Part shown: in pieces, positions 1 through 6,299 of the stretch
Position numbering within the stretch: position 1 is the first letter of the stretch
Layout of the letters: each line of letters starts with the position of its first letter
Source of the DNA: Candidatus Saccharimonadota bacterium
GTDB taxonomy: Bacteria; Patescibacteriota; Saccharimonadia; Saccharimonadales; UBA10212
Direction of reading: 5' to 3'
NCBI GenBank assembly: GCA_016187125.1
Contig: JACPKF010000001.1
Location: 1-38,930, forward strand
Length of the DNA stretch: 38,930 nucleotides
Notes under the pieces: generated by a model
What the model was told of the DNA's origin: nothing
The model's input: only the letters and a program-made list of their open reading frames with translations
Database searches by the model: none
Position numbers and translations under genes: made by a program

Positions 1-399
1 AATAACCCCGTCAGCCACAGCATAGATTGGCGGGTAGTTGCTGTGAGCCGTACCGCCGCGCGGCCATTTCTTGTACATGTCTTCAAAATTGACATGGCCG
101 CCGGTGTGCGGCGTGATAGCCCGTTTACCTTTATAGGGATGGCCACTGCCAATGACGTCGAAGTCGACTATGAATTGGTCAGTCGGATGGCTTTTAAAGT
201 AAGAGATATCCGGCAGAGCTGCCAGCGGATCGGATGGTTTAGTTGACGGCTGCTTAGCAACAGAAGAACTGGTGGCCAGACTGGCCGGCGATTTTTTATG
301 GTCCAAGACTTTCCAACCGGCCAGGCCGATGGTGCTGATGACTAAAACCAGCAAAAGGAGTACGCCCAAATGAGCCAAGCCTTTTTGTTGCATAAGCAT
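1..399 (-). CDS. Pilin-like-anchored M23-like surface protein, 3' end cut by window
   Basis: The reading frame is open from the window edge to an ATG at 399 (133 codons visible); the C-terminal part lies outside. The N-terminus has a prepilin-like pattern (QKGLAHLG followed by about 18 hydrophobic residues, then GLAGW) and a Ser/Thr/Pro-rich linker, so the protein is probably anchored in the membrane and faces outward. The visible folded part contains PHTGGHVNFED and PPIYAVADG, resembling the start of peptidase M23/LytM-like beta-barrels and aligning with the protein at 10321-11172. The classical M23 zinc residues cannot be judged on this fragment. The start at 399 (MLMQQ) is preferred over 393 because a TACAAT box ends 6 nt upstream. 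Peptidoglycan hydrolase activity is only an inference. Confidence 0.6.
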   Translation of the reverse strand, partial: MLMQQKGLAHLGVLLLLVLVISTIGLAGWKVLDHKKSPASLATSSSVAKQPSTKPSDPLAALPDISYFKSHPTDQFIVDFDVIGSGHPYKGKRAITPHTGGHVNFEDMYKKWPRGGTAHSNYPPIYAVADGVI

Positions 400-405
400 A
401 AGCTT

Positions 406-411
406 ATTGTA
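406..411 (-). promoter_or_regulatory. -10 box giving a leaderless transcript
   Basis: TACAAT on the minus strand, then the six bases AAGCTT, then the ATG at 399. Transcription from this box would begin at or next to the start codon, and no Shine-Dalgarno sequence is present. Confidence 0.45.
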
Positions 412-557
412 CTCCGTATTTCAGATGTTTACCGTGTAGTGAATCCGCCGGCTAACGGACCTACTACGGCGGCTTGCCCGCTCCGCCCATTGGCTGCAAT
501 TACAGCTATCTTCGTAGGCTTAGTGTGGTCCACTTTTGGGGTTCGGTGAGAAAAAAT

Positions 558-791
558 CTACTTTGTTTTGCGGAGGATTTTTAAGTATGTCATATTGTCG
601 ATTCCTAGACTTCGCAGTGTATTTTTTATAATAAATACTGGTACGGGATCGTAGGTGGGTAATATTATTGGCCGATTCAGGCCTTCCTTCCAATAAACTC
701 TGTGGCTGGACTCTTGTCTAATAAATTTGCAACCTACAGCAAACAAGAACTTCTCGAATCTCCTCCATTTTATCGGAGCAATTCGAGACAT
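558..791 (-). CDS. hicA: HicA-family mRNA interferase toxin
   Basis: A 77-residue basic protein with the HicA/YcfA double-stranded-RNA-binding-like pattern: an N-terminal helix (KWRRFEKFLFAVGC), then the conserved His region ESSHRVYWK, then a strand and a C-terminal helix (IKNTLRSLGI). HicA toxins cleave mRNA in a ribosome-independent way and need this His. The length is typical for the family. The gene starts 5 nt after the hicB stop, so the two are one transcript with the antitoxin gene first. It is intact as far as can be seen. Toxicity is inferred from the family. Confidence 0.85.
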   Translation of the reverse strand: MSRIAPIKWRRFEKFLFAVGCKFIRQESSHRVYWKEGLNRPIILPTYDPVPVFIIKNTLRSLGIDNMTYLKILRKTK

Positions 792-796
792 TTAAT

Positions 797-1081
797 CTAC
801 GCTGGCACAGCCACTCTTGTAGTAGTGTGTTCAACTTCTACGGGTGGTTGCCATTTCTTGCTCTTAAGTTTTTCCCACCCTAACGAAAGCAAGGCGTCTT
901 CTGTCGTCCCGTGCTTTTCTGTTTCTTCAAAAAAGATCTGAACCAGTTCGTCAAAGTTTTTCTTTGCCTCTGTCGCTGACTTACCAGCAGTAGAAATATC
1001 TAAAGCAGGGCTAAAGGCAATATATGTCTTACCTTCCCTAAAAATGGATAAGCTTAGCTTCACTTCAGTTATTTTTGTCAT
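797..1081 (-). CDS. hicB: HicB-family antitoxin
   Basis: A 94-residue acidic protein with the partly degraded RNase H-like HicB fold: strands around LSLSIFREG and TYIAFSPALD, then STAGKSATEAKKNFDELVQIFFEE, the helix typical of HicB. No C-terminal ribbon-helix-helix or HTH domain is evident, so whether it binds its own promoter is unclear. It would bind and block the adjacent HicA. The start is supported by a TATAAT box 6 nt upstream, which makes this a leaderless gene. It lies next to a restriction-modification operon, consistent with a defence cluster. Confidence 0.85.
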   Translation of the reverse strand: MTKITEVKLSLSIFREGKTYIAFSPALDISTAGKSATEAKKNFDELVQIFFEETEKHGTTEDALLSLGWEKLKSKKWQPPVEVEHTTTRVAVPA

Positions 1082-1087
1082 ATGCTT

Positions 1088-1093
1088 ATTATA
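1088..1093 (-). promoter_or_regulatory. -10 box of hicBA
   Basis: TATAAT on the minus strand, then AAGCAT, then the hicB ATG. The six-base spacer is identical to the one upstream of the gene at 9326. No clear -35 element is visible. Confidence 0.5.
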
Positions 1094-1249
1094 GCTCTTA
1101 AAGACTCACCCTAAAAGCGCTTCAGCTTATTTTTCCTGCCGTGTAATTCCGCCTCAGGCGGATACTGCCGCGGCCAGGTACTCGGATTTTTCCGTCGGCT
1201 TGCATAAGTTCTCTAGTTCTGCAGAACATTGGAACTTGGGGGGGGTGAG

Positions 1250-1362
1250 GGTTGGTGAGAGAAGTCAGTTTTACTTTGTGAAATGGACAAACCTATCTTC
1301 TTTTTCAAAGAAGCAAAAATTTTGACACTTTGGACCGCCAAAGTGTCGCAAAACTCCCGGGC
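1250..1362. repeat. 113-bp repeat, copy 1 (with terminator-like hairpin)
   Basis: Nearly identical to 2353-2504 apart from two substitutions and a 39-bp segment missing here. It contains CTTCTTT-TTC-AAAGAAG and a 10-bp stem GACACTTTGG-accg-CCAAAGTGTC. On the minus strand the latter is followed by AAAATTTTT and lies just 3' of the NYN gene, so it may act as its terminator. Confidence 0.75.
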
Positions 1363-1520
1363 GCGTCAGAAAGGCAGATTGAACCAGGCTTGGCTCGAAC
1401 CGCGCCGAAACAACGACAAGCGGTCCCTCACTATATAAACGGAGGTTCGGGACACAGTTTCGACTGGATTCAGTCCTCGCTCAACCTAGATTCATCTGTT
1501 TCTGTCGATACCCGGATCCA

Positions 1521-2075
1521 TCAAGTAGTTTTTATAAACTGTTTAATATCCGCTGCAGCTAATACTCTTGATAAAGAACAGTTTTTAATCAGCCCATAGC
1601 TGGGCTGGCTAGAGAATCCGATGTATTCAACTTTCTTGCCTGTCTTTTGTACATAATTAATAGCCGGAATTAGGTCGGTGTCTGACGAAATTAAAATTGC
1701 GCTATCGTATTTATCCTCACAAGCACCCACAACTAGGTCTGTGGCTATACGGACATCAACTCCCTTTTCGTGGAATACGCCGCCACTTTGCATCAAGTAT
1801 CCATGAATGGTGATGAACTTTTGGTCTTTTGACCTAAGATGAGAGAATAATTTTTGCTGATCTTTACGTAATTGTTGCCCTTTGTTATCACTAGGCTTCG
1901 CCCGGACAACTCCTACATAATAGTTTCGGCTTGTAATTCTTCTACCATTTGCCAGCCACTTCGCAAGTCCGCCAAAATCAAACTGCGTTACTTTATATTT
2001 TGGAAGTTGAAGGTTCTTAAGACTAAAGTACAGGTTGCTCCCGTCGACGAGTATCAATACTCTCTCTTTACTCAT
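1521..2075 (-). CDS. NYN-domain (LabA/DUF88-like) ribonuclease
   Basis: A 184-residue protein with the PIN-like NYN core: LILVDGSNLYFS at the N-terminus (first catalytic Asp), KGVDVRIATDLV in the middle, and ISSDTDLIPAI followed by GKKVEYIGF. These Asp residues form the metal site in this family, which usually cuts or processes RNA. The ATG at 2075 (MSKERVL) is chosen because it begins immediately before the first core strand; an in-frame upstream ATG at 2174 would translate through the promoter and hairpin. The gene stands alone between two copies of a repeat, next to TA and R-M genes, so a defence or RNA-turnover role is plausible but unproven. Confidence 0.8.
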   Translation of the reverse strand: MSKERVLILVDGSNLYFSLKNLQLPKYKVTQFDFGGLAKWLANGRRITSRNYYVGVVRAKPSDNKGQQLRKDQQKLFSHLRSKDQKFITIHGYLMQSGGVFHEKGVDVRIATDLVVGACEDKYDSAILISSDTDLIPAINYVQKTGKKVEYIGFSSQPSYGLIKNCSLSRVLAAADIKQFIKTT

Positions 2076-2098
2076 AGATAATACTCTATCAAATAATA

Positions 2099-2129
2099 CA
2101 AAAACCCGCCGTACTTGCGTAGGGCGGGT
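2099..2129 (-). terminator. Intrinsic terminator or attenuator in the NYN leader
   Basis: Reading the minus strand: ACCCGCC, then C-TAC-GCAA-GTA-C, then GGCGGGT followed by a T run. It is a 7-bp GC stem, a C-C mismatch, 3 bp and a GNRA-type GCAA loop. It sits between the only visible promoter and the NYN start codon, so it is either an attenuator of that gene or an upstream transcript's terminator. Confidence 0.55.
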
Positions 2130-2142
2130 GGTTTTAGCAATT

Positions 2143-2175
2143 ATTATATTATACCTTATTGACAAGAGTGTCAAT
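2143..2175 (-). promoter_or_regulatory. Promoter with overlapping inverted repeat for the NYN gene
   Basis: On the minus strand TTGACA (2174-2169) is followed by overlapping TATAAT boxes at 2153-2148 and 2148-2143. The -35 lies within a perfect inverted repeat ATTGACA-ctct-TGTCAAT (2158-2175), a possible operator. Spacing to the first box is 15 bp and to the second 20 bp, with a TAATAT at 17 bp. Confidence 0.5.
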
Positions 2176-2642
2176 ACATTTATTAAGTTTTCTTTAACCT
2201 GAGCCGTGTCGAAGGTCGACTCCGAACCTAACTACTACTACCAGCTACTATCTACTATGAGTTCAGGTACTGAACTTCACACCCAGCGTTTATAAAAAGT
2301 GTTATTTTTGCTTTGCCCCGTTAAATCCCCTCCGGGGCGTATTTATATGGGGGGTTGGTGAGAGAAGTCAGTTTTACTTTGTGAAATGGACAAACTTATC
2401 TTCTTTTTCAAGCCTACTCCGCCGAATTGGCCTTGGCTACGAAGGCCGGAAGAAGCAAAAATTTTGACACTTTGGGCCGCCAAAGTGTCGCAAAACTCCC
2501 GGGCTGCGTTAAAACTGGAGCGTTTTCTCTCGCCGCAAAGTGGGCCAAGCCGAGCTCCTCATTTCATTCGTCAAACATGCGTTTGGCCGTCATCTTTGCG
2601 GCTTCGTTCGAACTTCTGTTTTATCCGATGTCCGGATTATTG
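2176..2642. other. Intergenic stretch with second 113-bp repeat copy
   Basis: No gene supported. It holds CCTGAGCC..GTCGAAGG (a CCTGAGC/GTCGAAG-type intergenic repeat) near 2200, a short run of CTACTAC units near 2232-2258, and the long repeat copy at 2353-2504. The plus-strand frames crossing it have no protein-like character. Confidence 0.5.
2353..2504. repeat. 113-bp repeat, copy 2, with 39-bp insertion
   Basis: Matches 1250-1362 along its whole length but is interrupted after CTTCTTTTTCAA by 39 bp that contain their own hairpin (GGCCTT-ggctacg-AAGGCC). It lies 3' of the membrane-protein gene, the same position that copy 1 has relative to the NYN gene. One loop base of the main hairpin differs (accg against gccg) while both stem arms are conserved. 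Confidence 0.75.
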
Positions 2643-3869
2643 TTATTGCTGTCTGCTAAGCATTGATGCTATCAGATCGCTTACTGGGCTCGCCGATTCT
2701 TTTTTGCTCAAATGTCCATTTGGCTTCATCTCAAACATAGATTGGGCTGCCACTGTTAATAGTATGTTCTTATACCCGGGTCCAATTTTTGTCTCGTCTA
2801 ACAGAATAATACCTTGGACTGTCTTACTGACAATAGATCTAAACAAGGTTTGGTCGTATAAATTCGCATATATTCTATAATTTTTATTTGCGCTTACATA
2901 CAAAGTGCCGAAGAAAACCACAGCAACGATTTTCAGTGTCAATATTTCAGCCAAGTTATCTCTTAATGTCCACTTAAAAACAAAGGTACTTAGAACAATA
3001 TCAACTACTTCAAAGACTACGAATAGAATTAACCATATATTTTTCCAAAGCTTGTAGTGTCTCATTTGAGAAAAATAATTTTCTCTGGCTTCAAGGACGT
3101 TTCTCGTTAGATATCGGGCCGGTTTTTTTAGGATATTCAAAAAAACAACTATCGGTAGAAAGAGGAAATCGAGCGGGTATGGGATTTTCGACAATAGTGT
3201 TTTGATCTGAATAGAACTATTATTGGATTTCGCCTTATCAGATGTTGTGTCTATCAGACGGTCATAATACCCCTGCCATTCCTCCAGGCCCCTTGCCTGG
3301 GTAATCTTTTGGACTTCACTTTCAGTTAGCTTCTCGATTTCAGATTTAGCAGAAGAGAGGAGCGTATTAAATCTGTTTTTTGTGGAATTAAAAACTCTGT
3401 TTTTTTCGAGTTCCTTTGTCGACGCAAAGTATGCGACAGTCACCGCGTTACCAAAGAAGTTGTTACTAAATTCTCTCAGCCATGTGTCTGTGAATTGCTG
3501 GGCATGACTAGCAATTTCATTTTCATTCGACCCAAAAGGCGGAAGCGATATAAAGTTATTTGTTTGCTCTTGACCTTTTAACCATTTCATGGCTTCTAGA
3601 TAGAATGTGTGGATGCTGCCTATCCTGTCCGTAAGTCCATCCTCTACGACTTTTTCAATTGAACGTCCAATGTCCCATAGTCTCAATAAAGCATCTGCGA
3701 ATTGAGAGTCATCGACTTTCAACCCCAAAGACCTAAAGTCTACAATTAGATAATTTGAGTCATCAATGACCTCAACCGAATCTATCGAGACGTAGTCGTT
3801 GGTTTGCGTCATAGAATAAGCGTGAATTAAAAGTAATAATGTTGCAAATGTTTTATTTACATTGTCCAA
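2643..3869 (-). CDS. Unknown membrane protein ending the R-M operon
   Basis: Not recognised. About 408 residues if the TTG at 3869 is used; the ATG at 3812 (MTQTNDYVS) gives 389 and may be the true start, and neither has a good ribosome site. Residues 30-215 are soluble and rich in helix-forming charge patterns. They are followed by three probable membrane spans near 232-247, 277-297 and 308-326, with basic linkers (ILKKPARYLTR), and a soluble C-terminus. It begins 15 nt after the nuclease stop, so it is likely co-transcribed with mod-res-nuclease. A membrane partner that acts after restriction, for example an effector, is speculative. Composition is more A+T-rich than the housekeeping genes to the right. 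Confidence 0.6.
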   Translation of the reverse strand: MDNVNKTFATLLLLIHAYSMTQTNDYVSIDSVEVIDDSNYLIVDFRSLGLKVDDSQFADALLRLWDIGRSIEKVVEDGLTDRIGSIHTFYLEAMKWLKGQEQTNNFISLPPFGSNENEIASHAQQFTDTWLREFSNNFFGNAVTVAYFASTKELEKNRVFNSTKNRFNTLLSSAKSEIEKLTESEVQKITQARGLEEWQGYYDRLIDTTSDKAKSNNSSIQIKTLLSKIPYPLDFLFLPIVVFLNILKKPARYLTRNVLEARENYFSQMRHYKLWKNIWLILFVVFEVVDIVLSTFVFKWTLRDNLAEILTLKIVAVVFFGTLYVSANKNYRIYANLYDQTLFRSIVSKTVQGIILLDETKIGPGYKNILLTVAAQSMFEMKPNGHLSKKESASPVSDLIASMLSRQQ

Positions 3870-3884
3870 TAAGGTAGTGCTTAC

Positions 3885-4256
3885 CTAGTCAACTTTTCCG
3901 TAGAAAGCAGCGGCTCCTTTTGTAATTTTTTTGTATTTCCACCCCTGTTTTTTACAATATATCTCGGCACTTTCACCCTTTAGCTTTGTGGATGTCCAGA
4001 ATAATAAAGGCAGGCCTTTTGTTTCATGAAGTTCTTTGCTCCCGTCCCGGTATTCAACTAGGAAATCAGGCCAGTAACTCCTTCTGAAGCCAAGGAGAGT
4101 GTATGGAATTTTTATACCGTGGTTCTTTGTCCAGCTTCTGACTGCTGGATCTCGTTCAAGCTCAACCATATACTGTCGTTCTAGTGCCGAATCGTATTTA
4201 TCCCAACCCTGAGGGTTTTTCTTCAGCTTAATCAATCTACCTCTTTTAGATATCAT
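3885..4256 (-). CDS. Stand-alone TnsA-like PD-(D/E)XK nuclease of the R-M operon
   Basis: A 123-residue protein with a restriction-type nuclease core: E26 in SALERQYM, D64 in YWPDFLVEY, and E78-T-K80 in HETKG. A DPAVRSW segment (37-43) and a GWKYKKIT strand (105-112) complete the layout seen in TnsA N-terminal nucleases. It would cut DNA in an Mg-dependent way. Its ATG overlaps the res stop (ATGA), so translation is coupled. Classical type III Res proteins carry the nuclease as a C-terminal domain; here Res ends without one and this ORF supplies it. A frame-split of an ancestral fusion is possible, but the clean ATGA overlap and in-frame start favour a functional separate subunit. Confidence 0.75.
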   Translation of the reverse strand: MISKRGRLIKLKKNPQGWDKYDSALERQYMVELERDPAVRSWTKNHGIKIPYTLLGFRRSYWPDFLVEYRDGSKELHETKGLPLLFWTSTKLKGESAEIYCKKQGWKYKKITKGAAAFYGKVD

Positions 4257-6298
4257 CGCTTAGCTAATATTCCTTCGATTAATTCAGGTTGCAGGAATAC
4301 ATCTCTTACCTGATCAATCATGGCCCATAAGACTCGGAGTCTTTTTTCGTCCGCATCCTCTATATCTTTACCGAACAGGAATCTTTTTTGTATGTGAGCC
4401 TTAATTACCTTTATTAAATACACTTGGCGGTTATCAGGATTGCGGTCATATTCCAGCAGTGCGCTATTAGCAATAGAGTGTATTTGTTTCGCAAGCTGCT
4501 TTCGGAGTTCTTCCATATCCCAGTTTTCAGTATTTGTTTGTCTGGCAATATCGTTAACATCAATTTCCGGTAAGTTCTTATCAAGAGTTGCTAACTCTGA
4601 ATCAAGATTCAGGCTTTTAATTTGCGCGATGTCTTGGGATATATTCATCTTACGAGGATCATATTCTATCTCATCAAGGTACTCTTGCCATTCATAAATC
4701 GGCTTCACTACTCCTGGAGGTTCTGGTGTAGGCGGTAAATTGGAAAGGTCGAGTTTTTCAGCTTCTTCAAGACTTTTCTCACCCTCTTCAATTATTTCGC
4801 TAGTATCTTTTTCTGTGGGTATTTTTGCCTCATCGATGACAATATTAGCCGGGTCAAGACTGTCGGGATATGTAGTTGCTTTAAGGTTTTCCCATAGCCA
4901 TTGGTGTTTGAGGATGGGATGATCTACGACATAGAGTGATTCCCACTCCTCCTTACTCTTTCCCATCCGCCTAAGCCCCCGTCCGATTACCTGGGGACCG
5001 TAAACAGATTTCTTTTCTCCATTAACTTCTTTATAGCTAAATTTTCTGAATAGTAACTCCACAGCGATATTTCTTACGTCCCAGCCTTCACGTAGCATTA
5101 AAACCGAAATTACTGCATCAAACTCGGGGTGCGGGTTTTTATTTAGAGTTTTAGCCTTCTCAACCTCTTCATCATCTTGCTCGTTGTGTACCAAGATAAA
5201 TTTGTTTACGTCGTAGCCGGGTCCTAACTTTTCTAGTTCTCGAGCTATATTTTCTGCATCCTTAATGGACAAAGCTATGATAAAAAGCAAAGGTTTAAAT
5301 CTTGGCCGTCCGTCTTTGCCTCGTGGTACAGCCAATCGCTGTTTTTTAAGTAGTTCAAGTGCTATAGCAAGCTGCTGCCTCATTGGCTTCACGCTTGTAA
5401 TGTATCTTCTTGCTGGTATCTTACGTTTTTCTATCTCTTCCCAGGGAACTTCTTCGGCAGATATGGTTTGACCGGTTTCCAGATCCTCGTAAGTTAAATG
5501 CACTTTAGTTACATCGGGATGAAAAACCACAATTCGCTTGATTATTTTATCGCGCATGGCCTCAGCAATGCTGTAAACAAAAACCATTTCGCTGTCCGGG
5601 TGTAGGCCATCAAGACGATCAGGCGTGGCTGTCGTATCAAGCCTGAAAAATCTCTTTGGCTTGAGTTTATTAATCAGGTTGTTGTATAGCTCGGCTTTGG
5701 TGTTGTGTGCCTCATCGTTAAAGATAGCCAGTGAATCAACGTTTTCCAGGATTACTTTCCAGTTGTCGGTCTTCTCATAAATTTGCTGGATATTACCAAT
5801 CAAAATCGTAGCCGCCCGCACTCCTGCCGAGCTTTCACCTTGTTGCATAACATGCAATGAGATTCTCTCTTGCAGAGGCTTGTACGAATTAAAGAAAAAC
5901 GGGAAAACTCTATACACATACGATTCTGAGTTCGGGTCAAACTCGTCCGTTAACCGCGAACGAACTATAGTGTTGGGTGTAAGTACTAAAAACTTCGTTT
6001 GGCCGTGGACAATCATCATGTAAGCAATCATCGCTCCAATAATGGTCGTCTTGCCGCCACCGGTAACAATATTTGTCAAAACATCCTTTACACCCAAAAT
6101 CTCGAATGAGTAAACACATCGCTCAATAGCTTCAACCTGCACTTTCTTCCACTGATTTTCATTCCATAGCTCCAGGTCAGGCTTAAAATGCTTAGAATTA
6201 ATGTGCTTTAGGTAAGCAACCCCGGCATCCGGTATGCCTGCGTATGTTTTTCGCCATTCTCCAAAGTTAGCCTCGTGTTGTTTGAAGAAATATTGCAT
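4253..6298 (-). CDS. res: Type III-like restriction helicase subunit (Res), without nuclease domain
   Basis: A 681-residue SF2 helicase. Motif I is VTGGGKTT (about 78-85), the DEAH box is FNDEAHNT (193-200), motif III is TTATP (about 222-226), and motif VI is QVIGRGLRRMGKS in the second RecA domain. This matches Res/DEAD-type ATP-dependent translocases of type III systems. The C-terminal 230 residues are helical and hydrophilic and lack the usual PD-(D/E)XK motif; the neighbouring 123-residue nuclease probably acts with it. The gene starts 1 nt after the mod stop. It would translocate along DNA between modified-target checks made by Mod and license cleavage; this is inferred from the family. 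Confidence 0.85.
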   Translation of the reverse strand: MQYFFKQHEANFGEWRKTYAGIPDAGVAYLKHINSKHFKPDLELWNENQWKKVQVEAIERCVYSFEILGVKDVLTNIVTGGGKTTIIGAMIAYMMIVHGQTKFLVLTPNTIVRSRLTDEFDPNSESYVYRVFPFFFNSYKPLQERISLHVMQQGESSAGVRAATILIGNIQQIYEKTDNWKVILENVDSLAIFNDEAHNTKAELYNNLINKLKPKRFFRLDTTATPDRLDGLHPDSEMVFVYSIAEAMRDKIIKRIVVFHPDVTKVHLTYEDLETGQTISAEEVPWEEIEKRKIPARRYITSVKPMRQQLAIALELLKKQRLAVPRGKDGRPRFKPLLFIIALSIKDAENIARELEKLGPGYDVNKFILVHNEQDDEEVEKAKTLNKNPHPEFDAVISVLMLREGWDVRNIAVELLFRKFSYKEVNGEKKSVYGPQVIGRGLRRMGKSKEEWESLYVVDHPILKHQWLWENLKATTYPDSLDPANIVIDEAKIPTEKDTSEIIEEGEKSLEEAEKLDLSNLPPTPEPPGVVKPIYEWQEYLDEIEYDPRKMNISQDIAQIKSLNLDSELATLDKNLPEIDVNDIARQTNTENWDMEELRKQLAKQIHSIANSALLEYDRNPDNRQVYLIKVIKAHIQKRFLFGKDIEDADEKRLRVLWAMIDQVRDVFLQPELIEGILAKR

Positions 6299-6299
6299 T

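Larger units (their letters stand above)
1082..1520. other. Intergenic stretch between hicB and the NYN gene
   Basis: No convincing gene. It holds the hicB promoter, a small GC hairpin (CCGCC-TCA-GGCGG near 1150), a 12-bp palindrome GTTCTGCAGAAC near 1215, and the first copy of the 113-bp repeat (1250-1362). An ORF of about 90 codons on the plus strand here runs through the repeat and has no recognisable protein features; it is not called. Confidence 0.5.

Noticed and set aside
43-246. Short plus-strand ORF at the window start
   Set aside because: It is antisense to the M23-like gene frame and has no protein-like pattern or ribosome site.
1362-1520. Possible tmRNA or tRNA-like piece (GGTTCGGGAC…)
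   Set aside because: No acceptor stem, no T arm pairing and no tag reading frame could be assembled.
1330-1599. 89-codon plus-strand ORF
   Set aside because: It begins inside the 113-bp repeat and runs into the 3' end of the NYN gene on the other strand; composition is not protein-like.
2386-2880. 164-codon plus-strand ORF
   Set aside because: It starts in repeat copy 2 and continues antisense to the membrane-protein gene; an artefact of the repeat.
3885-4256. Tn7-like transposon because of the TnsA-like nuclease
   Set aside because: No TnsB, TnsC or TniQ gene is nearby, and the gene is translationally coupled to res.
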